Shown here in pieces: positions 27,329-38,126 of a stretch of DNA of 64,000 bases. Numbering within the stretch: position 1 is the first letter of the stretch; the number at the start of each line of letters is the position of its first letter. The notes under the pieces were generated by a model. That model had not been told where the DNA came from and did not search any database. It saw nothing but the letters and a program-made list of their open reading frames with translations. The translations under genes were made by a program, and so were the position numbers. The stretch is from Modicisalibacter ilicicola DSM 19980. GTDB lineage: Bacteria; Pseudomonadota; Gammaproteobacteria; Pseudomonadales; Halomonadaceae. The stretch is from assembly GCF_900128925.1 (NCBI RefSeq), contig NZ_FQUJ01000003.1:206940-270939 (forward strand), read 5' to 3'.

Positions 27329-30300
27329 TCAGCCCAACCACACCCGCGCGTTGCGGAACATCCTCAGCCAGGCGCCATCCCGGGTCCATTCCAAAGGCCG
27401 CCAGGAGTTGGTGACCGCCCGGGCCACCCGCTCCGGGTGCGGCATCATGATGGTCACCCGCCCATCCGGTGTGGTCAGGCCGGTGATGCCGGCGGGGGAG
27501 CCGTTGGGGTTGGCCGGGTAACGCGTGGTCACCTGACCGTAGTTGTCCACATAGCGCAGGGCGATCTGGCCGCTACCCTGCATGCTGCGCAGGTGCGCAC
27601 TGTCGCGGAACTCGGCACGCCCCTCGCCGTGCGCGACGGCGATCGGCAATCGCGAACCCTGCATGCCGGCCAGCAGGATCGACGGGCTCTCCTCGACCTG
27701 CACCATGGAGACGCGAGCCTCGAACTGTTCGGACTCGTTGCGCACGAAACGCGGCCAGTTCTCGGCACCGGGAATCAGCTCCTTGAGCTGGGCGAGCATC
27801 TGGCAGCCGTTGCAGACGCCCAGCGCGAAGCTGTCGTCCCGGGCAAAGAACGCGGCGAACTGCTCCCGGGCCCGCGCATTGAAAAGTACCGACTTGGCCC
27901 AGCCGCCCCCGGCGCCCAGCACGTCGCCGAAGGAGAAGCCGCCGCAGGCCACCAGTCCCTTGAAGTCCTCCAGGGATGAACGTCCGGCGAGGATGTCGCT
28001 CATGTGCACGTCGATGGCCTCGAAGCCGGCCTTGTCGAAGGCCGCCGCCATCTCCACGTGGCCGTTGACGCCCTGCTCGCGCAGGATCGCCATGGGCGGC
28101 CGCGTGGTATTGATGAACGGCGCGGTGATCTCCTCGTCGACATCGAAGCTGGGCGTGGCGGAGAGCCCCGGATCGCGCAGATCGAGCAGGTCGTCGAACT
28201 CGGACTTGGCGCAGGCCGGATTGTCGCGCAGCGCCTGCAGGCGATAGCTGGTCTCGGCCCAGGTACGCTGGGTCAGGGCGCGGGTGGTCTCGAGCAGGGG
28301 GTGCTCGAACAGCGTCACGCGAATCTGGTCGTCGTAGCGCGGCCGGGCGATGACACCGCAGGTATCGATACCCGCCGCCGCGAACTGCGCCAGCACGAAC
28401 TCGGTGTCCCGGCGGTTGACCTGGATCACCGCCCCCAGTTCCTCGGCAAACAAGGCGCCGGCGGCCTCGAAGGGGTCGTCGATCAGCCAGTCCAGCTTGA
28501 TCTCGAGACCACCGCGACCGGCGAAGGCCATCTCCAGCAGGGTGATCAATAGCCCGCCGTCGCCGCGATCGTGATAGGCCAGCAACTTGTCGTCGGCGTT
28601 GAGCCCCTGGATCACGGTGAAGAAGGCCTTGAGGTCTTCCGCGTCGTCGAGGTCCGGGCACTCGTTGCCCACCTGGCCATAGACCTGGGCCAGCGCCGAA
28701 CCGCCCAGGCGGTTTTTGCCCTCGCCCAGGTCGATCAGGATCAGATCGCTCTCGTCCTGGTCCAGGCGCATCTGCGGCGTGAGGGTTCTCAACGCATCCG
28801 TGACCGGGGCGAAGCCGGTCACGTTCAACGACAGCGGTGCGGTGACTGCCTTGGTCTCGGCCTCCCCGCTCTCAAGTTCAGCCTCGCCCTCCTGCCAGGC
28901 GGTACGCATCGACATGGAGTCCTTGCCCACCGGAATGGCGATGCCCAGTGCCGGGCAAAGCTCCATGCCCACCGCGTGCACGGCGTCGAACAGCGCCTGA
29001 TTCTCACCCGGGTGATCCGGGGCACTCATCCAGTTGGCCGAGAGCTTGACGTCGGAAAGCTTGGCGATGGGCGCCGCGGCCAGGTTGGTGATTGCCTCGG
29101 CCACCGCCAGGCGAGCACTGGCGGCGGGGTCGATCAACGCCACCGGCGGGCGTTCGCCCAGGGCCATCGCCTCGCCGGCGTGGGTATCGAAACTGGCGGT
29201 GGTCACCGCCACGTCGGCCACCGGCACCTGCCAGGGGCCGACCATCTGATCCCGCGCTACCAGGCCGGTGATCGAACGATCGCCGATGGTGATCAAGAAG
29301 CCTTTGGAGGCCACCGCCGGCAGACGCAGCACCCGATCCAAGGCCTCGCGCAGGTCGAGATTGTCGAAGTCGGCGCCGGGCATTTCCAGGGTGCGGCGCT
29401 GGAACTCGCGCTGCATCTTCGGCGGCTTGCCGAACAGCACGCTCATCGGCAGGTCGATCGGCGTGGTCTCGAAATGCGCGTCGTGCACGGTCAGGTGGTG
29501 CGCCTCGCTGGCCTCGCCGACCACCGCATAGGGGCAGCGCTCCCGTTCGCAGAGGGCATCGAAGGTATCGATATCTTCTGCCGCCACCGCCAGCACGTAG
29601 CGCTCCTGGGCCTCGTTGCACCAGATCGCAAGCGGGCTCATGCCCGGCTCGGCGTTGGGCACGGCACGCAGCTCGAAACGTCCGCCGCGCCCGCCATCCT
29701 TGACCAGCTCCGGCAGGGCATTGGAGAGCCCGCCGGCGCCCACGTCATGGATGAAGCGAATCGGATTGTCGCTACCCAGCGCCCAGCAGCGGTCGATGAC
29801 CTCCTGGGCACGACGCTCCATTTCCGGGTTGTCGCGCTGCACCGAGGCAAAATCCAGATCGGCACTGGAATGCCCCGACGCCATGCTCGAGGCGGCACCA
29901 CCGCCCAGGCCGATCAGCATGGCCGGGCCACCCATGACGATCAGCTTGGCGCCAATCGGAATCTCGCCCTTTTGTACGTGGCCTTCGCGGATGTTGCCGT
30001 AGCCGCCGGCGAGCATGATCGGCTTGTGATAGCCACGACACTCGATGCCCTCGAGGCCGACGATATCCTGCTCGTAGGTGCGAAAGTAGCCGGCCAGGTT
30101 GGGTCGGCCGAACTCGTTGTTGAAGGCCGCGCCGCCGATGGGCGCCTCGAGCATGATGTCCAGCGCCGACTTGATGCGCTCGGGCTTGCCGTAGTCGAAG
30201 GCCTCCCAGGGCTGCACGAACTCGGGAATGTGCAGGTTGGAGACCGCGAAGCCGGTCAGCCCCGCCTTGGGCTTGCCGCCGATGCCCGTCGCGCCTTCAT

Positions 30301-31273
30301 CGCGGATCTCGCCGCCGGCGCCGGTGGCCGCCCCGGGAAACGGCGCGATGGCCGTGGGGTGGTTGTGGGTCTCGACCTTCATCAGGATATGAATCGGCTC
30401 CCGATGCACCGCATAGACGGCCTGCTCCCCTGCCTGGCCGGTCAACGGCGCGGGAAAGAAACGCCCCGCTTCGCTGCCCCGGATGACCGCGGCATTGTCG
30501 CTGTAGGCCGAGAGGATATCGTCGCTGGCGCACTCGTGGGTGTGCTTGATCATCCTGAACAGGGAGCGGGGTTGTGGCTCGCCGTCGATGACCCAGTCGG
30601 CATTGAAGATCTTGTGGCGGCAATGCTCGGAATTGGCCTGGGCGAACATCATCAGCTCGACATCGCTCGGGTTGCGCTCGAGCTCCTCGAAGGCCCGTAC
30701 CAGATAGTCGATCTCGTCCTCGGCCAAGGCCAGGCCCAATTCGGCATTGGCCGTAGCCAGCGCCTGGCGGCCCCCGCTCAGGACATCCACCGTCCCCAGG
30801 GGGGCCGGCGCCTGGTGCGAGAACAGCTTGACCGCATCCGAGGCGTTGGCCAGCACCGACTCGGTCATGCGGTCATGCAGGGTGGCGACGATGGCCTCGA
30901 AGGCCTCTTCGCTCAACACGCCCCGCAGGCTGATCCGGTAGGCGACCCCACGCTCGATGCGCCGAACCTGACTCAATCCACAATTGCGGGCGATGTCGGT
31001 GGCCTTGGATGACCAGGGCGACAGGGTACCCAGCCGGGGCACGACCAGAAACAGGTGACCGTGATGCGAGGCCTCGCCGTGGCACCTCGCGCCATAGGTG
31101 AGCAGGCTTTCGAGCGTGGCACGAGCATCGGAGGTCAACTCGTCATCGTGGTCGATGAAATGGACATACTCCGCCTCGAGGGATTCGACCTCGGGCACCC
31201 TATCCTGCAGGGTATTCAGCAGCTTGGCGTGACGGAAAGCGGAAAGGGCGGGCGCTCCTCGCAGTTCGAGCAT
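27329..31273 (-). CDS. purL: phosphoribosylformylglycinamidine synthase (FGAM synthase)
   Basis: A 1,314-residue, single-chain PurL matching the large gammaproteobacterial form. It begins [19 protein letters not shown] and carries two AIRS-like synthase halves ([55 protein letters not shown]). A C-terminal glutaminase follows with the nucleophilic cysteine in [13 protein letters not shown] and the His/Glu pair in MPHPERVAR. It converts FGAR, glutamine and ATP to FGAM in purine synthesis. The start was set at 31273; a longer open frame would extend into the mltF promoter region. It is divergent from mltF, an arrangement also found in E. coli. Confidence 0.97.
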   Translation of the reverse strand: MLELRGAPALSAFRHAKLLNTLQDRVPEVESLEAEYVHFIDHDDELTSDARATLESLLTYGARCHGEASHHGHLFLVVPRLGTLSPWSSKATDIARNCGLSQVRRIERGVAYRISLRGVLSEEAFEAIVATLHDRMTESVLANASDAVKLFSHQAPAPLGTVDVLSGGRQALATANAELGLALAEDEIDYLVRAFEELERNPSDVELMMFAQANSEHCRHKIFNADWVIDGEPQPRSLFRMIKHTHECASDDILSAYSDNAAVIRGSEAGRFFPAPLTGQAGEQAVYAVHREPIHILMKVETHNHPTAIAPFPGAATGAGGEIRDEGATGIGGKPKAGLTGFAVSNLHIPEFVQPWEAFDYGKPERIKSALDIMLEAPIGGAAFNNEFGRPNLAGYFRTYEQDIVGLEGIECRGYHKPIMLAGGYGNIREGHVQKGEIPIGAKLIVMGGPAMLIGLGGGAASSMASGHSSADLDFASVQRDNPEMERRAQEVIDRCWALGSDNPIRFIHDVGAGGLSNALPELVKDGGRGGRFELRAVPNAEPGMSPLAIWCNEAQERYVLAVAAEDIDTFDALCERERCPYAVVGEASEAHHLTVHDAHFETTPIDLPMSVLFGKPPKMQREFQRRTLEMPGADFDNLDLREALDRVLRLPAVASKGFLITIGDRSITGLVARDQMVGPWQVPVADVAVTTASFDTHAGEAMALGERPPVALIDPAASARLAVAEAITNLAAAPIAKLSDVKLSANWMSAPDHPGENQALFDAVHAVGMELCPALGIAIPVGKDSMSMRTAWQEGEAELESGEAETKAVTAPLSLNVTGFAPVTDALRTLTPQMRLDQDESDLILIDLGEGKNRLGGSALAQVYGQVGNECPDLDDAEDLKAFFTVIQGLNADDKLLAYHDRGDGGLLITLLEMAFAGRGGLEIKLDWLIDDPFEAAGALFAEELGAVIQVNRRDTEFVLAQFAAAGIDTCGVIARPRYDDQIRVTLFEHPLLETTRALTQRTWAETSYRLQALRDNPACAKSEFDDLLDLRDPGLSATPSFDVDEEITAPFINTTRPPMAILREQGVNGHVEMAAAFDKAGFEAIDVHMSDILAGRSSLEDFKGLVACGGFSFGDVLGAGGGWAKSVLFNARAREQFAAFFARDDSFALGVCNGCQMLAQLKELIPGAENWPRFVRNESEQFEARVSMVQVEESPSILLAGMQGSRLPIAVAHGEGRAEFRDSAHLRSMQGSGQIALRYVDNYGQVTTRYPANPNGSPAGITGLTTPDGRVTIMMPHPERVARAVTNSWRPLEWTRDGAWLRMFRNARVWLG

Positions 31274-31442
31274 CTCGGGAAAAGCCTCTGAAGAAAGCCG
31301 AATGGGGGGCCGCAAGCGGCGGCAATGAGGGCCACATGATACTGGAAAGCATGGTCGGCGAGAAATCGGTTGATTACAGGCCACATGACAGCGCCACGAA
31401 CCAGAGGTATCGTACGAATTCCTTATCTGTCGATTAAGATGC

Positions 31443-32900
31443 ATGTACAAGAGCTTCGCCCGCGACCCGCGCTGGTGGCGAATCCCGCTGATCATTCTGG
31501 TCCTGACCCTGGTGCCGGATCTCTCCTGGAAGTCGGGTGATCCACTGCTGAAGAAGATTCGCACCCGGGACTTTCTTCAGGTCATCACCCGCAACACCCC
31601 GACAACCTATTACCAGGGGCGACAGGGGCCGACCGGCTTCGAGTTCGAACTGGTGCGACGTTTTGCCGATCATCTGGGCGTCAGCCTGGCCATCGACACC
31701 ACCGAGAGCATCGACGATGTCCTGACGATCGTGCGCCAGGGTGACGCCGATCTCGGTGCCGCCGCCCTGCCCATGGGACCGATCCCGTCCGGCATCCACT
31801 ACAGTCGGCCCATCCTCGAACTGCAGCCGCTAGTGGTTTACCGTCGCGACCTGCCGCCGGTACGCGACCCGGAAGACCTGATCGGGCGCAAGGTGGGAGT
31901 GATCCGCCACTCCGGGGCCAGCCAGGCGCTGCGCGAACTGCAGCGCCAGCTTCCCGAGCTGGGTTGGCGGGAGTCCACGGGTGTGGAGGTCGCCGATCTG
32001 CTGCACATGATCGAAAACGGCGAGCTCGACGCCGCCGTGATCTATGCACACCAGTTCAAGCTCAATCGCCTGTTCTACCCGGGGGTGGAGGATGGCTTCA
32101 CCCTCGGCGAGTCGCTGAGCCTGGTCTGGGCGGTGCCGGCCAGCGAAGGCCTCGGGCTTCTGAGGGAGGTCAACCGCTTTCTCGACAAGCTGCGCAGGGA
32201 AAACATCCTCCACGACCTGGTCGACCGTTACTTCGGCCACGACGACTACCTGGAATACGTCGGGGCGCGTCTGTTCATTCGTCACGTCCAGAAGCGCCTG
32301 CCCCAGTACGAAAGCGCCTTCAAGGAAGCTGCCCGGCGCACCGGTATCGACTGGAAACTGCTGGCCGCCCTGGGTTATCAGGAATCGCACTGGAAGCCCC
32401 GCGCCACCTCGCCGACCGGGGTACGCGGCTTGATGATGCTGACCCAACCCACCGCCAAGCAGATGGGCATCAAGAATCGACTCGATCCGCTGCAGAGCAT
32501 CGACGGCGGTTCGCGTTACCTGGTCAGCGTGAAGGAGCGGCTGCAACCGGAGATCAGGGAGCCGGATCGCACCTGGATGGCACTGGCGGCCTACAACGTC
32601 GGCCTCGGGCACCTTTACGACGCCCAGAAGATCGCCGAGATACGCGGCGGCGACCCCTACAGCTGGGCCGACGTGCGCGATTCGTTGCCTCTCTTGCAGA
32701 AGCGCGAATGGTACTCCAAGGGCAACTACGGCTATGCCCGGGGCGGCGAGCCGGTGATCTACGTGCGCAACATCCGGCGATATTACGAGATTCTCAACTA
32801 CGTCAGTCGCAGTCAGCAGCAGTTCTATCAGCTCAACCAGCGCTCACCGAATGCCCAGGAAGAGAGTCAGCTATTCGATATCGTGCCGCCGGTGTTGTGA
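31443..32900 (+). CDS. mltF: membrane-bound lytic murein transglycosylase F
   Basis: A 485-residue protein. An N-terminal hydrophobic anchor ([16 protein letters not shown]) is followed by a SBP_bac_3-type periplasmic binding domain (about 40-270) and a C-terminal SLT lysozyme-like domain. The SLT domain has the catalytic glutamate in [20 protein letters not shown] and the motifs [14 protein letters not shown] and [12 protein letters not shown]. It cleaves peptidoglycan to 1,6-anhydro products. It lies between divergent purL and convergent tadA. Confidence 0.95.
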   Translation: MYKSFARDPRWWRIPLIILVLTLVPDLSWKSGDPLLKKIRTRDFLQVITRNTPTTYYQGRQGPTGFEFELVRRFADHLGVSLAIDTTESIDDVLTIVRQGDADLGAAALPMGPIPSGIHYSRPILELQPLVVYRRDLPPVRDPEDLIGRKVGVIRHSGASQALRELQRQLPELGWRESTGVEVADLLHMIENGELDAAVIYAHQFKLNRLFYPGVEDGFTLGESLSLVWAVPASEGLGLLREVNRFLDKLRRENILHDLVDRYFGHDDYLEYVGARLFIRHVQKRLPQYESAFKEAARRTGIDWKLLAALGYQESHWKPRATSPTGVRGLMMLTQPTAKQMGIKNRLDPLQSIDGGSRYLVSVKERLQPEIREPDRTWMALAAYNVGLGHLYDAQKIAEIRGGDPYSWADVRDSLPLLQKREWYSKGNYGYARGGEPVIYVRNIRRYYEILNYVSRSQQQFYQLNQRSPNAQEESQLFDIVPPVL

Positions 32901-32904
32901 GGAA

Positions 32905-33453
<549 letters not shown>

Positions 33454-33466
33454 CTAGGATAAGAAC

Positions 33467-34270
33467 ATGACCCACGCGTTGGATACACTCGTCGAACTGC
33501 TCGCCCTGGAAACCCTGGAGGAAAACCTCTTCCGCGGCAGGAGCCAGGACCTGGGCTTTCCCCAGCTGTTCGGTGGCCAGGTCCTGGGCCAGGCCCTTTC
33601 GGCGGCCAGCCAGACGGTAGATCCCACACGCCGGGTGCACTCCCTGCATGGCTATTTCCTGCGCCCGGGGGATGCCAGGCGCCCGGTCGTCTACCAGGTC
33701 GACCGCGTGCGCGATGGCGGCAGCTTCACCACCCGGCGCGTCAGCGCCATCCAGAACGGCAGGACGATCTTCTTCGGCAGCGCCTCCTTCCATGGCGAGG
33801 AAGAAGGCTTCCACCACCAGCCGCCGATGCCGCCCTTGCCCAAGCCAGACGAGTTGATGGCTGCCGGCATGGAAGTGGTCAACTTCCAGGGTCATCCCAT
33901 CGAGTTCCTCCACTTCGAGGACGAGGAGGACTTCCCGCGAAAGCGCCTGTGGTTCCGCCTGGCAGGCGAACTCCCCGAGGATGCGGCACTCAACCGCTAC
34001 CTGCTCGCCTACAGTTCCGACTTCAACCTGCTGCTCACCAGCCTGGTTCCCCACGGCATCCAGTTCCGCGACCCCCGATTGCAGATCGCCAGCCTCGACC
34101 ACGCGCTGTGGTTCCATCGCGACGTCAAGGTCAACGACTGGCTGCTCTACGACATGGACAGCCCCTGGGCCGGTGGCGCGCGGGGCTTCGCCCGGGGCAG
34201 CATCTACGATCTGCAAGGGCATCTGGTCGCCTCCAGCGCCCAGGAAGGACTGACGCGAATGCGCTCCTGA
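33467..34270 (+). CDS. tesB: acyl-CoA thioesterase II
   Basis: A 267-residue double hot-dog protein (FGGQVLGQALSAASQTVDP; VHSLHGYFLRPGD; and in the second half SLDHALWFHRDVKVNDWLLYD). The latter holds the active-site aspartate region of TesB. It hydrolyses medium- and long-chain acyl-CoA in the cytoplasm. AGGATAAG precedes the ATG. It looks intact. Confidence 0.93.
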   Translation: MTHALDTLVELLALETLEENLFRGRSQDLGFPQLFGGQVLGQALSAASQTVDPTRRVHSLHGYFLRPGDARRPVVYQVDRVRDGGSFTTRRVSAIQNGRTIFFGSASFHGEEEGFHHQPPMPPLPKPDELMAAGMEVVNFQGHPIEFLHFEDEEDFPRKRLWFRLAGELPEDAALNRYLLAYSSDFNLLLTSLVPHGIQFRDPRLQIASLDHALWFHRDVKVNDWLLYDMDSPWAGGARGFARGSIYDLQGHLVASSAQEGLTRMRS

Positions 34271-34312
34271 ACAGGCCTCTCAGCGGCGCCGGTACGTCTT
34301 CTGATGTTCGTT

Positions 34313-34519
34313 TCATACGCTGTCCCGGGGCGCGCCAGTCTCGCACTTCACGCACTCGAGCTCGAATCCGAGCATGGACGCTCGCCCCTCGACGCTCGTG
34401 ACCCAGGGGCGTACCACCCAGGGTGGCGTATGGCGCACGTGCTGGAAATGGCCACAGGCCAGCTCTGCCACCCAGTGATCCTCGTCATCCTTGTGATAGC
34501 CGGTGATGGGCTGCTTCAT
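34313..34519 (-). CDS. DUF3565-type small protein
   Basis: A 68-residue protein (MKQPITGYHKDDEDHWVAEL) with a CGH and a CxxC (CVKC) that could bind zinc. The pattern of GYHxDDExHWVAxLxCGHxQHVRHxPPW is characteristic of DUF3565. The start was set at ATG 34519 with GAGAG upstream; the frame is open further. The function is unknown. Confidence 0.75.
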   Translation of the reverse strand: MKQPITGYHKDDEDHWVAELACGHFQHVRHTPPWVVRPWVTSVEGRASMLGFELECVKCETGAPRDSV

Positions 34520-34652
34520 TCTCTCGCTCTCGACAAGACGTTCCCAGCGCCAGCCCCTTGCGGGCACCGTCCTCGTTGGCAAATAACCCTGTTCCCGTTC
34601 TGCTTCGTTGAGTAAAATTCGCCCTTCGATCACGACGTCACGGGAATGCAAC

Positions 34653-35369
34653 ATGGGTAGGGCCTTCCAGAACCGCAAGGAATCCATGGCCAAGACGGCC
34701 GCCGCCAAGACCAAGGTGTACAGCAAGTACGGTCGCGAGATCTACGTATGCGCCAAATCGGGTGGCGTCGACCCCGCCGGCAACCTGACCCTGCGCGGGC
34801 TGATCGATCGCGCCAAGAAGGACCAGGTGCCCTCCCACGTGATCGACAAGGCACTGGACAAGGCATCGGGTGCCGGAGGCGAAGACTTCTCCCCGGCGCG
34901 TTACGAAGGCTTCGGCCCCGGCAACTGCATGGTGATCGTCGACTGCCTGACCGACAACCCCAACCGCACCTTCGGCGACGTGCGCTCCTGCTTCACCAAG
35001 ACCAAAAGCAAGCTCGGTACGCCAGGCAGCGTCAGCCACATGTTCGATCACTGCGCCATTCTGGCCTTCGCCGGCGGCGACGAGGATGCCGTGCTCGAAG
35101 CGCTGATGGAGGCGGACGTGGATGTCACCGACATCGAGAACGAGGACGAACGCATCACCGTTTTCGCCCCGCATACCGAATACGCCAAGGCCAAGCAGGC
35201 CCTTCTCGACACCTTCGGCGAGATCGATTTCGAGGTGGACGAGATCCAGTTCGTGCCCCAGACCACCACCGTGATCGAGGGCGACGACGTGGCGATGTTC
35301 GAGAAACTGCTCGACATGCTCAACGACCTGGATGACGTGCAGAACGTCTATCACAACGCCGAGGTGTGA
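34653..35369 (+). CDS. YebC/PmpR-family DNA-binding or translation-assisting protein (YeeN-like)
   Basis: The protein has 238 residues and starts [20 protein letters not shown], the subgroup with a short N-terminus seen in YeeN. Domain features include [33 protein letters not shown] and the acidic C-terminal domain ([16 protein letters not shown]). YebC relatives were described as transcription regulators, and more recently members have been linked to relief of ribosome stalling; which applies here is unclear. The ATG at 34653 was chosen because all relatives begin there. Confidence 0.9.
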   Translation: MGRAFQNRKESMAKTAAAKTKVYSKYGREIYVCAKSGGVDPAGNLTLRGLIDRAKKDQVPSHVIDKALDKASGAGGEDFSPARYEGFGPGNCMVIVDCLTDNPNRTFGDVRSCFTKTKSKLGTPGSVSHMFDHCAILAFAGGDEDAVLEALMEADVDVTDIENEDERITVFAPHTEYAKAKQALLDTFGEIDFEVDEIQFVPQTTTVIEGDDVAMFEKLLDMLNDLDDVQNVYHNAEV

Positions 35370-35447
35370 GCACCCCGCTGCCGGCTGCAAAGGGCGTCCT
35401 GGCGGCCCAGGCAGAGACCGGCTCATCATTCAAGACAGGAAGTCATC

Positions 35448-36068
35448 ATGAAAAAGCTTGCGCGCATCACGTTCATCGGCACGGCACTCATCCTCGGTGC
35501 GACCCATGCCAATGCCGACGCCCTGGGCGTCACCGCTCGCCTCAACGGCGCCTACTCGGACTGGGAATATCATGACCGGGAAAGCGACAACGGTTTCCAG
35601 GGGGACCTGTCACTACGCTTCGAACATCCCATCCCGCTGCTGCCCAACATCGCCGTGGGCGCCGAACACAAGAATCAGGATTTCCCAGGAGAGGGGAACA
35701 GCCTCAACGCCGAGTTCTACTATGAGTTGATCGACGTGCTGGGTGCCTCCCTGGACGCCGGTCTCGGCTTCGAGCGTTGGGAGATGGACGCCGACGGCAT
35801 CGATGATTCCGACAATGCCTATGCCAATGCACGTGCCCACTTCCGGCTACCGATCAGTGCCCTGGGCGTGGAAGCCGAGATCAAGCAGAATCTTGACGGC
35901 GATAGCGTCGAGCACGATCGCTGGCGCGCGGGGCTGACTTACGACCTGGTGGACCTGATCGCGGCATCGACCACCGTCGCTCTCGGCTATCAGGACGAGA
36001 CCATGGAGATCGAAGGCAATGAGTGGGAGAGCAAGGGGGCCTATCTGGGCCTCGAGATCGATTTCTGA
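35448..36068 (+). CDS. outer-membrane beta-barrel protein, TIGR04219-like
   Basis: A 206-residue protein with a clear signal peptide (MKKLARITFIGTALILGATH, cleavage after NADA) and alternating amphipathic strands rich in Tyr, Asp and Gly. It ends in the motif GAYLGLEIDF, a terminal phenylalanine that directs BAM assembly. The barrel would have about eight strands. The ligand or role is unknown. An AGGAAG site precedes the ATG. Confidence 0.8.
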   Translation: MKKLARITFIGTALILGATHANADALGVTARLNGAYSDWEYHDRESDNGFQGDLSLRFEHPIPLLPNIAVGAEHKNQDFPGEGNSLNAEFYYELIDVLGASLDAGLGFERWEMDADGIDDSDNAYANARAHFRLPISALGVEAEIKQNLDGDSVEHDRWRAGLTYDLVDLIAASTTVALGYQDETMEIEGNEWESKGAYLGLEIDF

Positions 36069-36086
36069 TCGACACGACCTGTGAAG

Positions 36087-36108
36087 GCCGGGGTTTCAAC
36101 GCCCCGGC
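36087..36108. terminator. hairpin between convergent genes
   Basis: GCCGGGG and CCCCGGC form a GC-rich stem with an 8-base loop at the meeting point of the outer-membrane protein gene and the convergent secreted-protein gene. There is no T-run. Confidence 0.4.
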
Positions 36109-36488
36109 AGCCCCACCTGCACGGTCTCGCCGCCGTAGCCATGGGTCTGGTCGCGTCCCTGCACGATCACCTCGTTCACCTCTGGTGGGATCTCGATACC
36201 GGACAGCCGTCGGGTGAAGGGCTGCTCGTTGGCGTGGTCATGCAGCAGTTCGCGCACGCCGAACACCGCTTCATCACGACTCATGACACGAAAGGCATCC
36301 GCATAACGTTCCGCGGAATCGTAGGGTGACGACACGGTCACGTCGAAATCGAAGCGATTCTCGCCGCTGGGCATGACCTCGACGTCGACGATATCCGGAT
36401 ACTTCTGCTGACCCGCGGATTCGGCCATGACAAGGCCCGACGCAGCAATTGCCAGGAGGGCGAAGGCGGTCTTGGCGGTAGGGATCAT
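36096..36488 (-). CDS. small secreted protein of unknown function
   Basis: A 130-residue protein with a signal peptide (AKTAFALLAIAASGLVMAES). The mature part resembles a single beta-rich domain (YPDIVDVEVMPSGENRFDFD; SSPYDSAERYADAFRVM). I do not recognise a named family; the mature region may be periplasmic. The start at ATG 36488 follows AGAGGAG. Confidence 0.72.
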   Translation of the reverse strand: MIPTAKTAFALLAIAASGLVMAESAGQQKYPDIVDVEVMPSGENRFDFDVTVSSPYDSAERYADAFRVMSRDEAVFGVRELLHDHANEQPFTRRLSGIEIPPEVNEVIVQGRDQTHGYGGETVQVGLPGR

Positions 36489-36574
36489 GTCTGCTCCTCT
36501 ATCGTTTGCACCGATATCCAAATTGAAGCGGCTTGTTGTTCATGTATATCGCGCAGCCAGCGCTGAGCCTCGGC

Positions 36575-37315
36575 TCACCCCAGGAACGCACGGTAGGCTT
36601 CCAGCGCATCCTCCACACCCGCTTGCAGGAAGCGCTGGCCGTGCTCGACGCTGGCCAGTGACGGATCCGACCCCATGCGCCCGTCGGGAAAGCGCTGCCG
36701 AAACGTCCGGGCATCGCACTGGGCGCTTCCGCCGGGGGCGATGGGCGGCGACATCGCCACCGCCTTGACCGCTTCCGGGTGTGCGGCCCAGGACAATGAC
36801 ACCTCCGAGGGCGTGGCGTGGCCACCTTCCGCGTCGCCAAACAACTCGCTTGCCAGTTCGCGTCCGCGTCGCCCCGTGAACCAGTTGTAAAGCGTCAACT
36901 GCAACTCGTCTCCCGAATGCTCGCCCAGGCTGCGTTCGGCCTGGATCTCGGCGAAGGCGGCATTCACCGTGGCGATATTGCCGCCATGGCCATTGAGAAA
37001 GAAGATATGGGTGAAGCCATGGCGCGCCAGGGAGCCCACGGTATCGCGCAGCACCGCGATCAGCGTGCTGGGGCGCAGGCTGACGGTGCCCGGAAACGCC
37101 AGGTGATGCTGTGCCATGCCCAGGTTCTGGGTCGGCCCCACCAGCACGTCATGCCGCTCGCCCAGGGCCCAGGCGATGGCCTCGGGGCAGATCGCATCGG
37201 TGCCCACCAGCCCGTTGGGCCCGTGCTGCTCGGTGGAGCCGATGGGCATGATGATGCCCGTCGAACGCTGAAGATACGCCTCTACCTCCTGCCAGGTGGC
37301 CAGTTGCAATCGCAT
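36575..37315 (-). CDS. creatininase-family protein
   Basis: A 246-residue protein with the metal-binding motifs of creatinine amidohydrolases: PIGSTEQHGPNGLVGTDAI near the N-terminus, FFLNGHGGN in the middle and EGGHATPSEVSL later. Family members hydrolyse cyclic or linear amides (creatinine, formamides in riboflavin/F420-type pathways). The substrate is not evident and the neighbourhood does not help. Confidence 0.88.
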   Translation of the reverse strand: MRLQLATWQEVEAYLQRSTGIIMPIGSTEQHGPNGLVGTDAICPEAIAWALGERHDVLVGPTQNLGMAQHHLAFPGTVSLRPSTLIAVLRDTVGSLARHGFTHIFFLNGHGGNIATVNAAFAEIQAERSLGEHSGDELQLTLYNWFTGRRGRELASELFGDAEGGHATPSEVSLSWAAHPEAVKAVAMSPPIAPGGSAQCDARTFRQRFPDGRMGSDPSLASVEHGQRFLQAGVEDALEAYRAFLG

Positions 37316-37431
37316 GAGTCATCTCCTTTTCGCACCGAACCGATACTACAAGCGTCCTATCTTCTCGGGCAGGTCTCGGATGGTGGGTCGTGCTCATCCA
37401 CATCCCCGGGATGGCGCACTTTCAGCGAGCT

Positions 37432-37776
37432 TCACGGCAGATGACGCGGCAAGTCTATGGCGTCGTGGAGGATTCTCAACACTTCGATGCGACGCCCGAT
37501 CGCATCCTCACCTACCCGAAAAAGCAAGAAATGCCGCCCCTTCCGCCCGCGGCGAGCAACATGCAGCACCCGAACGCCTTTGCGTATATCATCCCGCGCT
37601 CGAACCCCAGGAACGTCTGGGCCTGAGGTTAGCGCGGTAATCGCGGCTGTCAGTGTCTCGGCGTAAATCCGGGCTTGCGCCTTACCAAAATGCCGCGCCG
37701 TCCAAGCCGCGATGCCTTGAAAGTCCTCTTCAGCGGTCTTTGTCAGCCGAACCGTCCATCGTTCATGCCGCGTCAT
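37432..37776 (-). CDS. parE: ParE/RelE-type toxin
   Basis: A 114-residue protein with the ParE/RelE fold: WTVRLTKTAEEDFQGIAAWT at the start, a central helix and a C-terminal strand region RVGEDAIGRRIEVLRILHDA. ParE toxins poison DNA gyrase; RelE relatives cut mRNA, and the sequence alone does not fully separate the two. The start overlaps the antitoxin stop by 4 bp. Confidence 0.88.
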   Translation of the reverse strand: MTRHERWTVRLTKTAEEDFQGIAAWTARHFGKAQARIYAETLTAAITALTSGPDVPGVRARDDIRKGVRVLHVARRGRKGRHFLLFRVGEDAIGRRIEVLRILHDAIDLPRHLP

Positions 37777-38063
37777 GCCGTGCCGTTACCCTCGATGGCA
37801 TCCTCGGCGAGAGCCGTCAGATGCGCCTGCAGCGAATCCGACGATTCAAAGAGGCGAAAACGCTCGGCTTCCATGTCGGCGATGCCGATATCCGCCGCCC
37901 GCTGCAAGGCTTGCAGCCGGGCAGTCTCCTCCCGGTCTCGGCTCTCGATCAGCCGTAACCCCTCGCGCAGCACCTCGCTGGCATTCTGATAACGGCCCGA
38001 GCCTACCAGACGCTCCACCAGGCTAGCCTGGGCGTCGGTGAGCACGACATTGCGGGTCGGCAT
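37773..38063 (-). CDS. parD: ParD-type antitoxin, ribbon-helix-helix
   Basis: A 96-residue protein whose N-terminus (RNVVLTDAQASLVERLVGSG) is a ribbon-helix-helix DNA-binding unit. RYQNASEVLREGLRLIESRD follows, characteristic of ParD/CopG antitoxins. The C-terminal half is acidic and would wrap the toxin. The ATG at 38063 follows GAGGAGG. It lies 21 bp after a 25-bp perfect palindrome, the probable autoregulatory operator. Confidence 0.92.
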   Translation of the reverse strand: MPTRNVVLTDAQASLVERLVGSGRYQNASEVLREGLRLIESRDREETARLQALQRAADIGIADMEAERFRLFESSDSLQAHLTALAEDAIEGNGTA

Positions 38064-38084
38064 GAGAAAACCTCCTCTGAACAC

Positions 38085-38109
38085 TATATTGGCATAATAT
38101 GCCAATATA
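38085..38109. promoter_or_regulatory. 25-bp perfect palindrome, ParD operator
   Basis: TATATTGGCATA is followed by a central A and its exact complement TATGCCAATATA. The site is symmetric around one base, starts 22 bp upstream of the parD ATG and overlaps where the promoter should be. Ribbon-helix-helix antitoxins bind such sites. Confidence 0.85.
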
Positions 38110-38126
38110 GCCGGAGCGACAACGAA

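Noticed and set aside
31274-31564. A 97-residue N-terminal extension of PurL
   Set aside because: The extension has no homology to PurL and overlaps the divergent mltF start; the family begins MLELRG at 31273.
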